A stretch of 64,000 bases of DNA from NCBI GenBank assembly GCA_014898415.1, contig RCTD01000010.1, forward strand, positions 806,001-870,000, in the 5' to 3' direction. The stretch's first letter is position 1. Each line of letters begins with the position of its first letter. The DNA is from Stromatinia cepivora. Its lineage: Eukaryota > Ascomycota > Leotiomycetes > Helotiales > Sclerotiniaceae. Both the position numbers and the translations under genes were made by a program. The notes under the pieces are model-generated. The model saw nothing but the letters and a program-made list of their open reading frames with translations. It was not told the origin of the DNA and did no database searches. Below, in pieces: positions 25,631 through 38,049 of the stretch.

Positions 25631-28600
25631 TATGGGTTCTTGGTTAAAGTTAAAGCGTTTTGATTGTTATCGAGTATCTGAATTGTATTTTTGTTCTTTT
25701 CAATGTAATTTGATCTGAATAGGTTTTTGAGCATTTGTATAATCCATTTTTCTTGTTTGGTGAATATTATTATTACAATATATTCTGATTCTGTATTAAA
25801 GGTAGTTATAAATACTTGTTTCTTGCTAGCCTACAATATAAGATCTCTGTAGAATATCATAATTCCTTTTGAAATACTTTTCCGGTTATATTTGTTATTA
25901 GTCCAATCTGTATCTATATATATCTTTATTGTATTGTCAGATATATTGTATTCTTTGTAGATATCAGATTGTATTTCTTTTGGCCTGAACTATAGTTTCT
26001 GTTTGATTGTTGATCGTAGATATTGTATCAGATTCTTCAAAGTTATAATATAATGTTTTGTTGGTTTTGTCATAAATTATAAAAGTCTTCTAATTGAGAA
26101 TGCTATATTTGGTCGGGTATATATTATTGGATGAATCATATTTCTTATTCGTTATTAATATTCGTTTATATTTATTAATTCATTATTATCGGTTATTAAT
26201 TGAAGATAGGTATAATCTATTATTGGTAGTTTTTTGGCTTGATATTATTTATATATAATATTGTATTTGGTTAATATAGTATTGAGATATTCTTTTTGAT
26301 TTATAATTAATATATATATTTTTCTATTGCGAATGATTTTAATATTTAGGATCTTATTAATCTCTTTTAGATTCTTGGTGTTAAAATGGGTTGATAGCTT
26401 TTCATCGAATCAAATGATTTGCAATAATATACATAATACAATAATGATATTGTTGATATATATTAATAATATTATATTATGGTTTTTGGATGTATATAGA
26501 TATAAATCTGCCAAATTTTATACAAAACCCATACTCAAAAGCTCTTTCTTTAATAGTAAACTCCAGTCCCTCCCAATTTGCTTCAATCTATATAGGCTTT
26601 GTAGAGTTTGTAGTATATATCCCTTTTTGATTTTGATACTTTGGGGTGATTCGAAATAGATCTTTTCCTTCAAGTGCGATTCGGTAAAGGCGTTTTTGAT
26701 ATCGAAATATAAATATTCCAAATTTTCCTTTGCGATAATAATTAGGAATAATTTAAATGTATTTAGTTTTATTGTTAATGCAAACATTTCGTTGTAATCC
26801 TTTTCTAATATTTAATTGAATCTTCGAGTTATTAATTTTGCTTTAAATCGTTCTACTTTGTTATTTTTGGTTTTAATTGTAAATATTTATTTTGTTGAAA
26901 TCAGATTATTTCCTTTAGGGAGTATATATTCTTCCCAAATACTATTTTGAATCAAGGATATGATTTCCTTTTGGATGGCTTTCTTCTATTTTTCAGTGTA
27001 TTCTCGATCCAATATTGCTTTTTTATAAATTCTTGGTATTTTGATTTTTAGAACTTCTTTAGCTGGATATACTATATTTTCTATATTGTTTGTATCTATT
27101 AACGAAATTATGAAATCTGAAATAATCTTGTTTTTGATATAAAAGTTTATTTTATAAATAATTGGGATTGTAATTATAATGTGTTCTATATTTTCTTGAG
27201 TTTTGGTTTATATAGATATTACAATCAATATTTTTATAATCTTACTTTTCTGTTTTTTTTCAGGATTTTGTTCTATATCTCTTTTCCGTTTTCGTATTAA
27301 ATACCTTGGGGATTCATTTTTAAGGTCCATTTTATTCTTTTGTTTGATCTTAGATGATTATGGATTTATTTCGTTTTTTGATTCTGTTAAAATAAACTTA
27401 TCAGCAAAATTTAAGACAATCTTAAATTTTGCTTTTAATATAGATTCAGGGTTTGCAAAAATTGATTCTTAGGTTGGACCCTTTGAAATGATGGATTCAA
27501 TATCTGAAGTATCCTTGGAAGAAGATTCTTGATTTGTTTTCTGGATATTGCTATCTTTATCTTCATCGTATATTAATATTGATATATCTAATTTATTTGG
27601 TTTCAACTTGATAATTAAAATATTTGATATAATCATTGAATTCAGTATAATATCTATTGAAGAGAATACTTGGAATAAAGGTGATATAGGTATCGCATTT
27701 GGTATTAAGGATGGAGAAGATGCCTTATTTGCTGCTGGTCTACTATAAGGTTTTCGATCTAGTTTTATATTCTTTGTTCCTTATGGGCCTGATTCATAAT
27801 TTCTTAATTTAAGATTCAAATCTCCTTCTTAATAAGATTTATTTATAATTATTTTGTTTAATCGAAATATATAATTTAATTCTGGAGAATACATTTTGAT
27901 ATATTTGTTCATAACTTTTGAGTATTCTAGGAATATATCGATTCTCGAAGTATCCTGTAATTTGTTGTATCTCTATCTTTTCGGAATAATCTTGGGATTG
28001 ATATAAGTGTAATATTTACTTTCCCAGATTTTATATATCTCTATATCTGGTATTATACCTATAAAAGCTTTTGTAGGGGATCGATCTATTTCGTTTATAT
28101 CAGGATTAATATTAATATGATTCTTGATATAAGTATTATACTTTATAGTTTTGTTCCAAAATTTTAATAATAATTCAGTTTCTTTTAATATTGCTTTTAT
28201 ATTTGTTTTTATAGTCTTTATATTTTGTTCTGCAAGTCTGTTTTGATGTGAAAAGGAAATTGTTGTAACTTCAGATTATATATTCAATAATCATTCACGA
28301 ATAATTTATAGGAATTCTGGTGTATTATCAGTTCTAACTGCAATGATCTTTTCTTCAATAATTAATTCCATTTCCTTTTTTCAAGTTTTCAATATTTGAA
28401 TTGTATTATCTTTTTGTTTAAATGGTATAATCCAATTTACTTTTATATAATTATTAATGATCAATATGAAATAACAATTTCCTCGAATCGATTTTGGGAA
28501 TGATCCTGCAATATCGAAATATATAAGTTCGAGTCTCTTTGATTTGTACAGATTCAATTGCTTCGGAATACGATTAGTTATTTTGGTGAGTATATACATT

Positions 28601-29399
28601 TTGTAGATATCTAATTCAGTTGGGATCTTTATCGGCTTGGTTATATTGGATACCTTGTATAGATTCTTGATCTTGTCTGGACCTAAATAGTTGAATCTTC
28701 GATGCTATAATAGGTATCTCTTTTTCTCCTTGAGTATTAATTCGTTATCGATACCTTTAGTGCCATCGATTATCTCTAAAGAGAAGTCTTTTTCCTGATT
28801 ATTTTAATATATACTAGAATAAAGAATTGTATCCTTATATCCTTTAGTCATATATGAAACCATGTATATTCCGTCTTGTATTCTAGTATGGATGATTTTC
28901 TTATTGTCCTTTTTGAAATATATATGATAAAAGTTGAATTCCTCTTACAACTCTATTTCGCAGATCCTTTTTCCTGACAGCAAATTTACTCTTAACCCTA
29001 ATATGTATAATATATTTGAAAGTAGCATCTTAGAATTATCTTTGTATACTATATCTATTAAACCCCAATGGCGATAATATATCACTTTTTTATCAATCTT
29101 TATCTTTCGTTTAGTAATAGGTTCTATTGATCTGAATAATGAAGATTGGTCAGACATATATGAAAAAGCGCCTGTATCGGTATACCATTTGCTAGGGGAA
29201 GCCTTATTAATGATTTCCTTTATCAAATTGCAATCTTCCTTTATTATATTCTCAATATCGGAATTTGATTCAGAGATATTGTTAACAGGGTGTATTTGGT
29301 CTTTCTTGTTGAAATAAACCTTCTTCAAATTTGGTGATCCTTTTTTTTTTTGGTGATAAAAGTAATTATGAAGGAGTTTGCTGGTTTATATTAAATGCA

Positions 29400-30240
29400 A
29401 ATAATTTTATATATAATGATCTTCCTTTTGATATAGATCGCAAATATTATTTGGGATTTTGAAATCTGATTTTTGGTGTTGAGAAATGTACCTAGATCTT
29501 TTTGCAATTTGCATTAATTCTGATTTATCTTTAAGATGAAGTTCTTTAATTTGTAAATACTTGATTTTATTATCGATATTAAGATTAATTTGAATATCCA
29601 ATATATTCATTATTTCTTGATAATCGATTGAAAGACTACATATTAAAACCAAGAATAAAACAATATCTTAATATATTGATCAACAACTTTCGTTTGCAAT
29701 TTTTAATTTCCTTTTGTACTCTTTCAATTTATTCTAAATTTCGATAATAATCATATCAGAATAAATATTGGATTGGAATTTGAAATTCTGGATCATCGTT
29801 ATATACATATTGATTATGATTACACTAACTCTGATATATTTTGATTTAAGATATCTCCAAAATGTATATACTATTGAATATTTATCGGTAAAGGCTTCAT
29901 CATTATTATTGAGTATTATACAAATATATAATAATACATTCACTTCGTCCTTTAAATATTCCGATTTCAATTCAACATTGTAATATATATGATCATTGAT
30001 CTTGTAAGCAGATATTATATTGGGTCCTGCAATCTATATATATTCGTTTAATGTTTGATCAATTATATAAAATTATTCTTTTCCTTTCAATTGTATCTTC
30101 GTTTGTCTGAATCATTGCTTATAGTTATTTTGATCGAGCTTCAAAGGGTTATTTGATTCCGATATTGTGAAGGTTTTTTATTGTTTGATGGATATCGAAG
30201 ATAGTCTTCAGATTTTTAAGATGGTCTTAAAAAAGGATAT
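29400..30240 (-). pseudogene. copia-1 gag relic
   Basis: Two open patches (29407-29652 and 29734-29970) lie between protease and the leader. The first ends in ICDLYQKEDHYI, a damaged CCHC zinc-knuckle context. This placement and motif identify gag; little else is readable. Confidence 0.6.
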
Positions 30241-30566
30241 ACAACAAATAAATTCAAAATAATAAAGAAATATAAAAATAAAACAATAAAAGAATTCATA
30301 AGATCGTATTGTAATATGTTTTCTTGTAGCTATACAAATTTGTTCTTCGCCTCTACTATAATTTTGTATTGGTATTATACAGATTGCTCTCTGCTCTGGT
30401 CTGTAATATTATGAGTTATAAACTGTATTGTTGTATTTCAATTCTGCTTTAGTAATACTATATGAAAACTTTGATTTTCACTTTGTTCCACCTCTACTAG
30501 CTATACTAATCCTTTCTCGATTTGCTTTGTTTTCTAGTTACTACTGTATAATCGGATTTCATAATT
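30241..30566 (-). other. copia-1 leader between gag and 5' LTR
   Basis: About 330 bp without a convincing frame; it should hold the primer binding site next to the LTR at 30567. The exact primer cannot be read after the transitions. Confidence 0.4.
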
Positions 30567-30732
30567 TGTTAATTTTTGGTGCAGGAAATAATAGTATTGT
30601 TGATTATATAGGTTGAACTAAGGATCTATATTTCTAATAGGAGTAGAATTGAGATTATCCCCAAATATGGTCTGTGCACCATTGTGGTCTTGTGACCTCA
30701 ATTCTAATCCTATGATGGCCTCATTTCCAACA
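30567..30732 (-). repeat. copia-1 5' LTR
   Basis: 166 bp with TGTTAA and CCAACA ends, followed by the ATTAT target duplication. Confidence 0.9.
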
Positions 30733-31913
30733 ATTATCTATAATATATTCTTTAACGATTTCCAATTATTCCAAGGATATTTTGTAAAATGGATTATAGT
30801 ATAAAACTTATTCTTTTTTGTTTTCCAATATAATTTTATAATTATAAGATTAATTAAAAGGCAAAATATTTGATTCATACTTGAAAAAGGTTCAATGATA
30901 TTATCGATATTCAAATAGTATTTCAGATTCTGAATCGATTTCGATCAATATTCGATTGAGTTTCTTTCGAACTTTTGTATTCTTGAATTCGATTAAAGTA
31001 ATCAGTATTCTCTTTTCTATATATTATTTGTTCTATTGGAAATCTATTATATCATCAAATTTTTTTAAAGTAATGGTAAAGAATTCAATTTGTTTATCTT
31101 TTTTATATTCTAATTGGAACTTATCGGATTTGAATATATATAGATCAAGGATTTCGGGCGATATATAAAGAAGGCATTTGTAGATCTACAATAATGATAT
31201 AATTGATTAGAAAGGAGATGAATTGAATTTGAAAAGAATTGGGACTTTTTCTTTTTCAATAAAAATCTGTATTATGTTTATATTTGAAGGTTTTTATTGT
31301 ATATCATCAATTGCGATTAATCTACTCAATTATAAATCTCTTCGATTCTAATATTCTTCAAATTGATCATTTCATCGATCAACATTTTGTTAGGTTAATC
31401 GATCGATCTTTTGTTTGTAAAGGGATGATTGGGTAATGAGAAGATTATTCGAATAGGAGATAGTATAGGGTCTCTTTTTAGATTATTCAAGATGTCTATT
31501 GAAGTAATCGAGTTTCGTTTGAATCTTTAATAATTAAAGTCTATCTAAAATAATATTATAATTCCTTAATTCAGTAATAAGAAAAGGGATAAAAGATTGT
31601 TCACAACCATCGATCATTAAATTAAAGAATATGAAATAGGTAATAATATAATCTTATATATCATTATATCTTTTAACTTCAATTGAAACTTTAAACAATA
31701 TAATTCTTGATTTAAATATAGGAAATAAACAAATAAAAAGTATAATATTAATAAAAACGAATCTATTTATTCCAAAATCAATAAATACTTTTGATCGATA
31801 AATATAATTATTTTTCGAAAGATTATAAAGGAAAATGAATGCTTCTTTTTTTATAAGCTTAATTAAATCAAGAAATCTTATATCCCGTATAGTGTTTAGG
31901 ATAGAAACAGAAT

Positions 31914-33461
31914 TTAAGCGTTTGGTTTTAAATGCTTTTTTTCTTCTAAACGGGCATTCTGTATAATTTCAGTTATAGCTTTTGGACTGAAATCTTCTTC
32001 AACATTTTGATATTCTTCGAATTCTTTTGCTTTTTCTTGTACTGTTTCGATTTTATTGAAGTTATCGATACAAAGCGTCGATATATATACTGTTCTAGGA
32101 GAGGGAGAAAATAACGAATATTTAAAGTTCGAATAATTATTGGGTGTGATAGAGTTGATATATCCGGGAGGGGTATTCCAGGGTGGAAATGATTTCGGGA
32201 ATATAGAGGTTCCAAAATTAAAGTTGTTAAAGTTCCAAAAGGGTTGCAAAGGGTTCATAGTAATTATTAATTTGCAAATAGCTATAAAAGCTTCTCAATT
32301 AATATAATATCGATTTCGTTTTTATAATGAAATTTTATTTTAATTTATTCTAATAAATATATTTACAAATTCTTTTATAATCTTATAATCCTTAATAAAT
32401 ATTGTTATTGTTTGCAAGAGAAAATCAGAAATTTTCTATTCGAGATTCTTGAATAAAATCTTATCGTTGATAATCTCCGTTTAGATAATAAATAATCTGA
32501 ACTTTCTATACTATTCTAGGAAATTGCTATATCGAATTATATTAAGTATAATCTATATTTCATATTGAAAACGAGTATTATCGATTTCGGCCGGGTTTTG
32601 ATAAATCGTTACAAATTGTTCGATTAATTTGAATACTGTGAATTGGGGTATTCATATATAAAGAATATGATAATATATTTATACTTCTAATTCGGTTTGG
32701 TCGATTATATATATATGGTATTGTGTTTCACTTTTAAGTGATATAGTATACAGCTCGAATTGTTTTATAATTAATAATTGCTACAAATTAATTTTAAATT
32801 TAATACTATCGCTAAATTTAGTAATAAGATTTATAGGTTTTGGTATATATATATCTTGCTATGAATTGTAATTGGTGTGGGAATACAATCTTGATCGATT
32901 AGATTGGTTTTTTGAATAAAGGGATCCTTGATTATTAAATAGATTATCATTTTTTGAAAGGAAAAGAGAATCTTCGGAAGACCCTAAATGATCAGATTGT
33001 TTGATCAAAGTTTTCTTCCTCTGATTTCGGGATCTTCGGGTTTATTTGAATAAAGATCCTTGAATTTCGATTGAAAGAATAAAAAAAGTCCCAGATACTA
33101 TTGTTAACCTAAATACCTATATAAGTATCATTTAAAACTCAGAAAAAAATTATACTATTACAGAGCTCATCGTTATTATAGTTTTCAATTATCGATTCTC
33201 CTCTTTCAAACTTATAACCATTGTATAGAAATCTTGTAATTGTAATAATAATTCGAAAGGAGTAATTGAATTATTGGGAATATCGGTTTTATACATTGGA
33301 ATCTTCTTTTTACCAGTTTTCTTTCTTCCAATAATAACATTATCCAATCCTGTATTCATATTTTCTTCGAAGGATTATTGAAATAATTGAGGAAAAGGAA
33401 AGGGTTCTTTAGAATATACTTTCGAAGGTTCGGAGTATATAGGAAGAGGAGTTCATTGTAT
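31914..33461 (-). pseudogene. Copy B gag relic
   Basis: The start codon at 33461 has become ATA; the stop is at 31914, the same 1548-bp span as E gag. The C-terminal 114 codons are still open (31914-32258). The protein is otherwise interrupted. Confidence 0.85.
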
Positions 33462-33638
33462 TATAAAAATACTGATACATTTCTAAAAATATTTATATCT
33501 TTATCGATTAAATCAAAATAGATCTTCTTCCTTTAAATGTAATATTTGTAAAAATTCATTTAAGAAGGTATTATTAAAGTAAAATATTATTTAGAAGGTT
33601 ACCAAATAATCGAACATTTATAAATAAATTATAGATAA

Positions 33639-33920
33639 TATAATGTATAAAAGCCATAATAGAATTGAATAAATAAAATCAATTATATTCTTTAGAATCT
33701 ACAACTGAAGAACTATAGTTCATAAAAAACGATTAGATATATATACACAAATACCCATTTATAGATTACAAGGTTATATGTAAACATTATTAGGATTATT
33801 ATTTTACTATACTAAATTGTATGATTCATAACGCATGCGTATAAATGATCAGCTCATAAATTGATATGGGAGATAAGAGGTATCACGTGGTTAGCCTCCT
33901 GTGGTTCACGATTCGTGACA
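33639..33920 (-). repeat. Copy B 5' LTR
   Basis: 282 bp ending TTCGTGACA, followed by the GAGTG duplication. Its start has been altered to TATAATGT by transitions. Confidence 0.9.
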
Positions 33921-34377
33921 GAGTGGGGGGGGAGAATCAATAAAATAATTTTCAATTTATTACATTTTGATATAAATTCTATATTCATATAATTAGAATA
34001 ATTATCTACAATCAATAAACAATATCCTTTCCCTATTTTTAAATAAGTATAATATTGAAAGATTTTATTAAACCAAATAAAGCCAAATACATTCGACAAC
34101 CATTTATTATTTGAAGCTCCGAAATAAGCTTAATCCTTTATTTTTATTTTATTAACCCATATATTCTATAAATCTTCAGATTCCCTTTTATAAATTAAAA
34201 TAAATAAAATAACTATACCATCAATATATATATATACTAAAAGAATAATAAATTCTTTCAATTCATCCTATTTAGCTTTCATAACTTTATCACAATTATA
34301 TATATTAGTATTTATTATTCTTTTTATAATCCTTTTTAAATCAATTATAAAGCCTTTCTTATCCCAATTATATATAT
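33921..34377 (-). pseudogene. pogo/Fot1 transposase, catalytic core part
   Basis: On the minus strand this begins with IYNWDKKGF, the first-Asp block of DDE_1-type transposases (normally NxDEKGF). It ends with a GYCLLIVDN block, second Asp (normally LLIxDGHxSH), and LPPHS at the junction with copy B. Target duplication GAGTG (33921-33925 and 7288-7292) shows that copy B landed inside the PPHS codons. The ATAT duplication at 34374-34377 marks where element F landed in the IYN codons. The protein is too degraded to be active. Confidence 0.78.
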
Positions 34378-34669
34378 TGTGAGAAAGTTGGGATATCAAG
34401 GCCTAACACGTAGCTAGTTCGTAGTCATATGGTCATATGACTCTTCGTAGTTAGATATAAGAGAGGGCTTTGCTCCCCTCTCCTTGAAAGAAATCAATCG
34501 TTTTTCCATTAGTCTTTTTGTATTTCATTTGTGTACAATTCAAATCATTGTTTAAATCTATTAGTTTTACTATTTGAAGCTTTTACAATATAATTTGATC
34601 AATTCCAATTCCCATTTCCCTTTGCAGTGTGCTATCGGGATGTATATATTTCGATCTATCTCTTTCATA
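34378..34669 (+). repeat. Element F 5' LTR
   Basis: 292 bp, TGTGAGAAAG to TTTCATA; aligns end to end with 58689-58980 with transition differences. A purine- and AT-rich leader of about 600 bp follows with no clear primer site. Confidence 0.88.
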
Positions 34670-35264
34670 ATAGTGATCCATATCGGATTCGAATTGTATG
34701 GTTTATATTGTACAAATATGTCTGCAAGGAAATTATAATTGAAAAGAAAGTAGAATTAGCAATTTGTAGATAAAGAGATGGGATTAATCTTGAAAGGATA
34801 ACTTTTTCAAAAATATAGGATTACTAAATTCTAAATAAAGAAGTTTTGATTATTGAAACTTCTTTACTTGTATTTACCTATTATATCAAAGACGAATTAT
34901 TTTTTAGCAAAATCATCATTCTATTTTCCACTTTGAAAAAAATATATCGACAAAAGTTCTACTCAGGGATATAACTAATAATGTTAAAAGTATATTAGAA
35001 TTCCAAATATAATGGAGTCCCTATTTGTAAACAAATTATTTATCTCTGCAAATAAGAAAACTCCAATCCCGAAGACGATTTTGATTGAATATGATCAATC
35101 ATATTGAAGGATCTTAAATATCTTATATACCTCTAAAACTATTTGAATGCCTAAATGTATATTAAAACAATAAAAAGGATTGGACATAATATATTAAATT
35201 ATTATTTTTGATATCGATAACCAAAAATTTAAGATATATCTTAAAAAACTCTTAACTGAAAGAT

Positions 35265-36809
35265 TTGAGATTTATATATTCTTTTGAAAGAAGGAAAACC
35301 CTAAGAAAGATTATATATACTTTTTCCTTTTTTTTAGAAACTTATCAAAAAAAAACTATAAATACTAAAAACTATCGAAAATCAAATATTGAATCAAACT
35401 CTAACGAATCGGATATTTTTCAATTAAGTTATAATAATATAATGAATAACTTTGACCTATCTACAAAATTGAGTTTCCTGTAAAATACTTTTTAAAGATC
35501 AAAAAATAATACTATTGCTTTAATTATCGATCCTTTTAAATCCATCGAAGAACTCTTTACTGATAATAACGGAAATCCCATTAAAAAAGAAGAAAAAACA
35601 AAAAAAACCAAAAAAGAAAAAGAAGTAAATCAATAACAACAAAATCTATCAAAAATTCTATTTGTTATTCGTATTAAGGATTATATACATATATTCCTTA
35701 TTATACTATATACTAGGAGTACTGCTACCCTTATTTTCAACAGAATCGATATATCTGATTTCCTTACAATTTGGGATACCTTGCAAATTGATTGTAGTAT
35801 ATCCGATAAAGAAATGCAAATTCGATTTCCTTAATACTACAATTATACCATTACTATTCAAATTAAATTTATACCAGAATATAACCCTATTAAATATAAT
35901 TGGAAAAAAGGATTGAAATCAATATTACTCCGATACTTTCGCGATTACAATATCCAATAAATAACAAATACCCAAAACTTTCTTGATCAATTTGTTAATA
36001 ATCAATATAACAAAAATAAAAAGGATTATAATACAAACTCAACAATAATGAAGGATTATATTGCTAAATTTGTATTTTCGATTATTCAACTTATTGATAA
36101 TCATATAATCATCGAATTCGAAACTGAAAGAATGTTTCTATATGGTCTGTATACCTAAATGGGAAAGAAGATTGCTAGATAGCTTAAAGTTGATTTTGAT
36201 AATCCTGCTTTTATGAATTTCAAGAGAATGATGGATGAAGCTTACAAATGATATTTTTCTGAGGATTTTGTCGTCCGAATTTACGAAAGATTTAAGTTTC
36301 ATTAGGTTATTGTTTCTTAGGTTATATATGAATATATGAAAACTCTATTTGTCTCCGATGCTAGTACAAAGTCTTATTCTCAAGGATGGGAGATAGAGGA
36401 CATTATGGATGAAATCATTAACCTTTTGGATAAGCTCAGTATAAATCATTTAAGGGCGAGAGTTAAAGGTATAAAGGATTCGAAATTATCCTTCTCGTTA
36501 TTACAATATCAAATTACTCATCAAGGAGGCAATACGAAATACAATAACTATTCTATTCAGAATAAACAAAAGGGAATTCTTTTTAATATAAATAAAGTTT
36601 ACAAAAAGGATTATTTTTGTTACTATTATTTTGGAAGATTTTCTTATAATGATGATTATATTATAAAACAAAATTGCTTTAAAAAGATTGATAATATTAA
36701 TACTAGATTATATCACTATAATAAATATAGAGTTTTCATATTTGATCCTAAAAAACATTCCAATCCTTCCCCAATTTTTAGACAAAAGGATTTCTCAGAG
36801 AGTTATTAG
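35265..36809 (+). pseudogene. Element F gag relic
   Basis: One plus frame, interrupted by TAA/TAG stops where CAA/CAG fit, can be followed from 35265 to 36809. The last 157 codons are open and include a degraded zinc-knuckle-like segment (residues around FCYYYFGRF and KQNC near 36610-36680). A capsid-like helical stretch precedes it. The N-terminal limit is the first Met of this frame and is uncertain. Confidence 0.65.
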
Positions 36810-37555
36810 ATTGAAATACACACAAAAACTTATGGGCTTAACTAACAAAAGAAACAATTAGAGAAACTCAATACTAAGGATAATTCGCTGAATCTCGGAG
36901 TCTCTAATATTGAAATCGTAAGAAGTGCATTTATAAATAATATCAATTATCGAAAAAAGAAAATTATCAATATCAATACAGCTACCCAGCCTAAAGAAGC
37001 CTTAAGATTACAAGGCCGATCATTTAAAAAGTTCAAATCGGTAAAATAGAATAGAATTGATAAACCCCAAAAATTATTAAGCATTCCTTGAAAGGTATTA
37101 TTTAGAATAATAGATTAAATTGAAAAGGAGAGGTTAGAGAAAGAATTCTTTAATGAGGATGAAACCATAGATATTAACAAAAGCAAAGAAGACGAAGCAG
37201 AAGAATTTCAAGAAGGGGAAAGCCTTCCTGAACCCGATAAAAATGATATAATATAAAAGAATAGAATATTTAATTTTTGTATTAAATCTTCAAGAATAAA
37301 AAAGTAAGCATTAATCATTACTTATACTATAGAATCCCCAACAGAAATCTTAAAACAGATTTATAGAATCAAAATCCTAATAACAATTAGAATTGCTTTT
37401 ATATATATACCAAATTTTCTTAAATAAACTTTTAAGAAAGTATCAATTACAAATATCGAAGAATAAAAAGAGCTTTTTAGAAATTCAGAAATCCTTACCG
37501 AAAAAGCTATAATAGCTTTAACAATTATTAATCATTTAAACACTTCCTTTAATTA

Positions 37556-37901
37556 TCAATCAAAAGAAATATACAATATATTTATTATCATTATGATCTT
37601 TATGGGTAAGAATATCAAGATTAATAGTATTATCGATTCGGGATTAATAATCAATATGATGAGCCTGGAAGTTGCAAAAGAATTGGGATTCATAATATAT
37701 GAATATAAGATGACAATAATTATCCCTGATAAGAATACTATTATCTTATATAAATTGATTAAAAATATAAAAATCAATTTTGGAAAAATTAAGAATATCA
37801 TCGATATCTTTGTCTTGAATAATATCAAAGATTTATTATTATTAGGGATATCATATCTATTTATAAAAAAGATCGATTTTGAATATAAAAGAGATAAATA
37901 G
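37556..37901 (+). pseudogene. Element F aspartic protease relic
   Basis: The frame contains IIDSGLIINMMS, the DSG active-site box of gypsy proteases, followed by the usual beta-rich segment ending near LLLGISYLF. It is in the same frame as gag, so gag and protease may have been one polyprotein. Confidence 0.75.
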
Positions 37902-38049
37902 ATTATATAAATTATTAATAATAATAATATTAAAAGAATCGATTATTAAACAATTGGATTAAAATATAAAGCAAATATTATAAAAATTAATCTTGAAAAA
38001 TCGGAAAAAGAATAAACAATATAAATCCTAAAGATTGTATCAATAATCT

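Larger units (their letters stand above)
18401..29350 (-). pseudogene. copia-1 pol relic (PR-IN-RT-RNaseH), split by copy C
   Basis: Pieces on the minus strand in order: protease with a WYTDTGA motif (28945-29328); integrase with a conserved Asp in LIYFDIAGSFP and a VDNY-like block altered to INNY (28381-28599); RT with FDIKNAF and SLYRLKQ (26518-26787); and the RNase H tail with SKHIDINYHF and a degraded LTKP motif (18401-18587). Copy C, at 18588-25630, separates RNase H from the rest. The family order PR-IN-RT-RH is that of Ty1/copia. Stops and frameshifts make it non-functional. The left limit is set by the last open frame and the right limit is approximate. Confidence 0.85.
18203..30732 (-). 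mobile_element. Ty1/copia element (copia-1) inside copy B, carrying copy C
   Basis: ATTAT is duplicated at 18198-18202 and 30733-30737. LTRs are 166 bp each. Without copy C and its duplication the element is 5482 bp, usual for copia. Protease, integrase, RT and RNase H remnants follow in copia order on the minus strand. Protein frames are broken by stops. Confidence 0.9.
15279..31932 (-). pseudogene. Copy B pol relic, split by a copia element
   Basis: The two parts are 30738-31932 (frameshift site, protease and RT start) and 15279-18202 (rest of RT, RNase H, integrase, chromodomain). The copia element landed in the RT codons just N-terminal to the palm. The stop at 15279-15281 matches the pol stop of copy E. 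The C-terminal GPY/F-like region is still open at 15618-15800. Stops occur throughout. Confidence 0.85.
7293..33920 (-). mobile_element. Chromovirus copy B (Ty3/gypsy), split by copy A and by a copia element
   Basis: The copy is flanked by GAGTG on both sides (7288-7292 and 33921-33925). After removing copy A with its 5-bp duplication and the copia element with its own, B is 7044 bp, the same as A. It lies on the minus strand with the 3' LTR on the left. RIP damage is heavy throughout. It sits inside the pogo-like transposase core. Confidence 0.9.

Noticed and set aside
26327..27748. Plus-strand frames (110, 89 and 66 codons) in copia-1
   Set aside because: Hydrophobic shadows opposite copia pol; minus-strand RT and linker explain the sequence.
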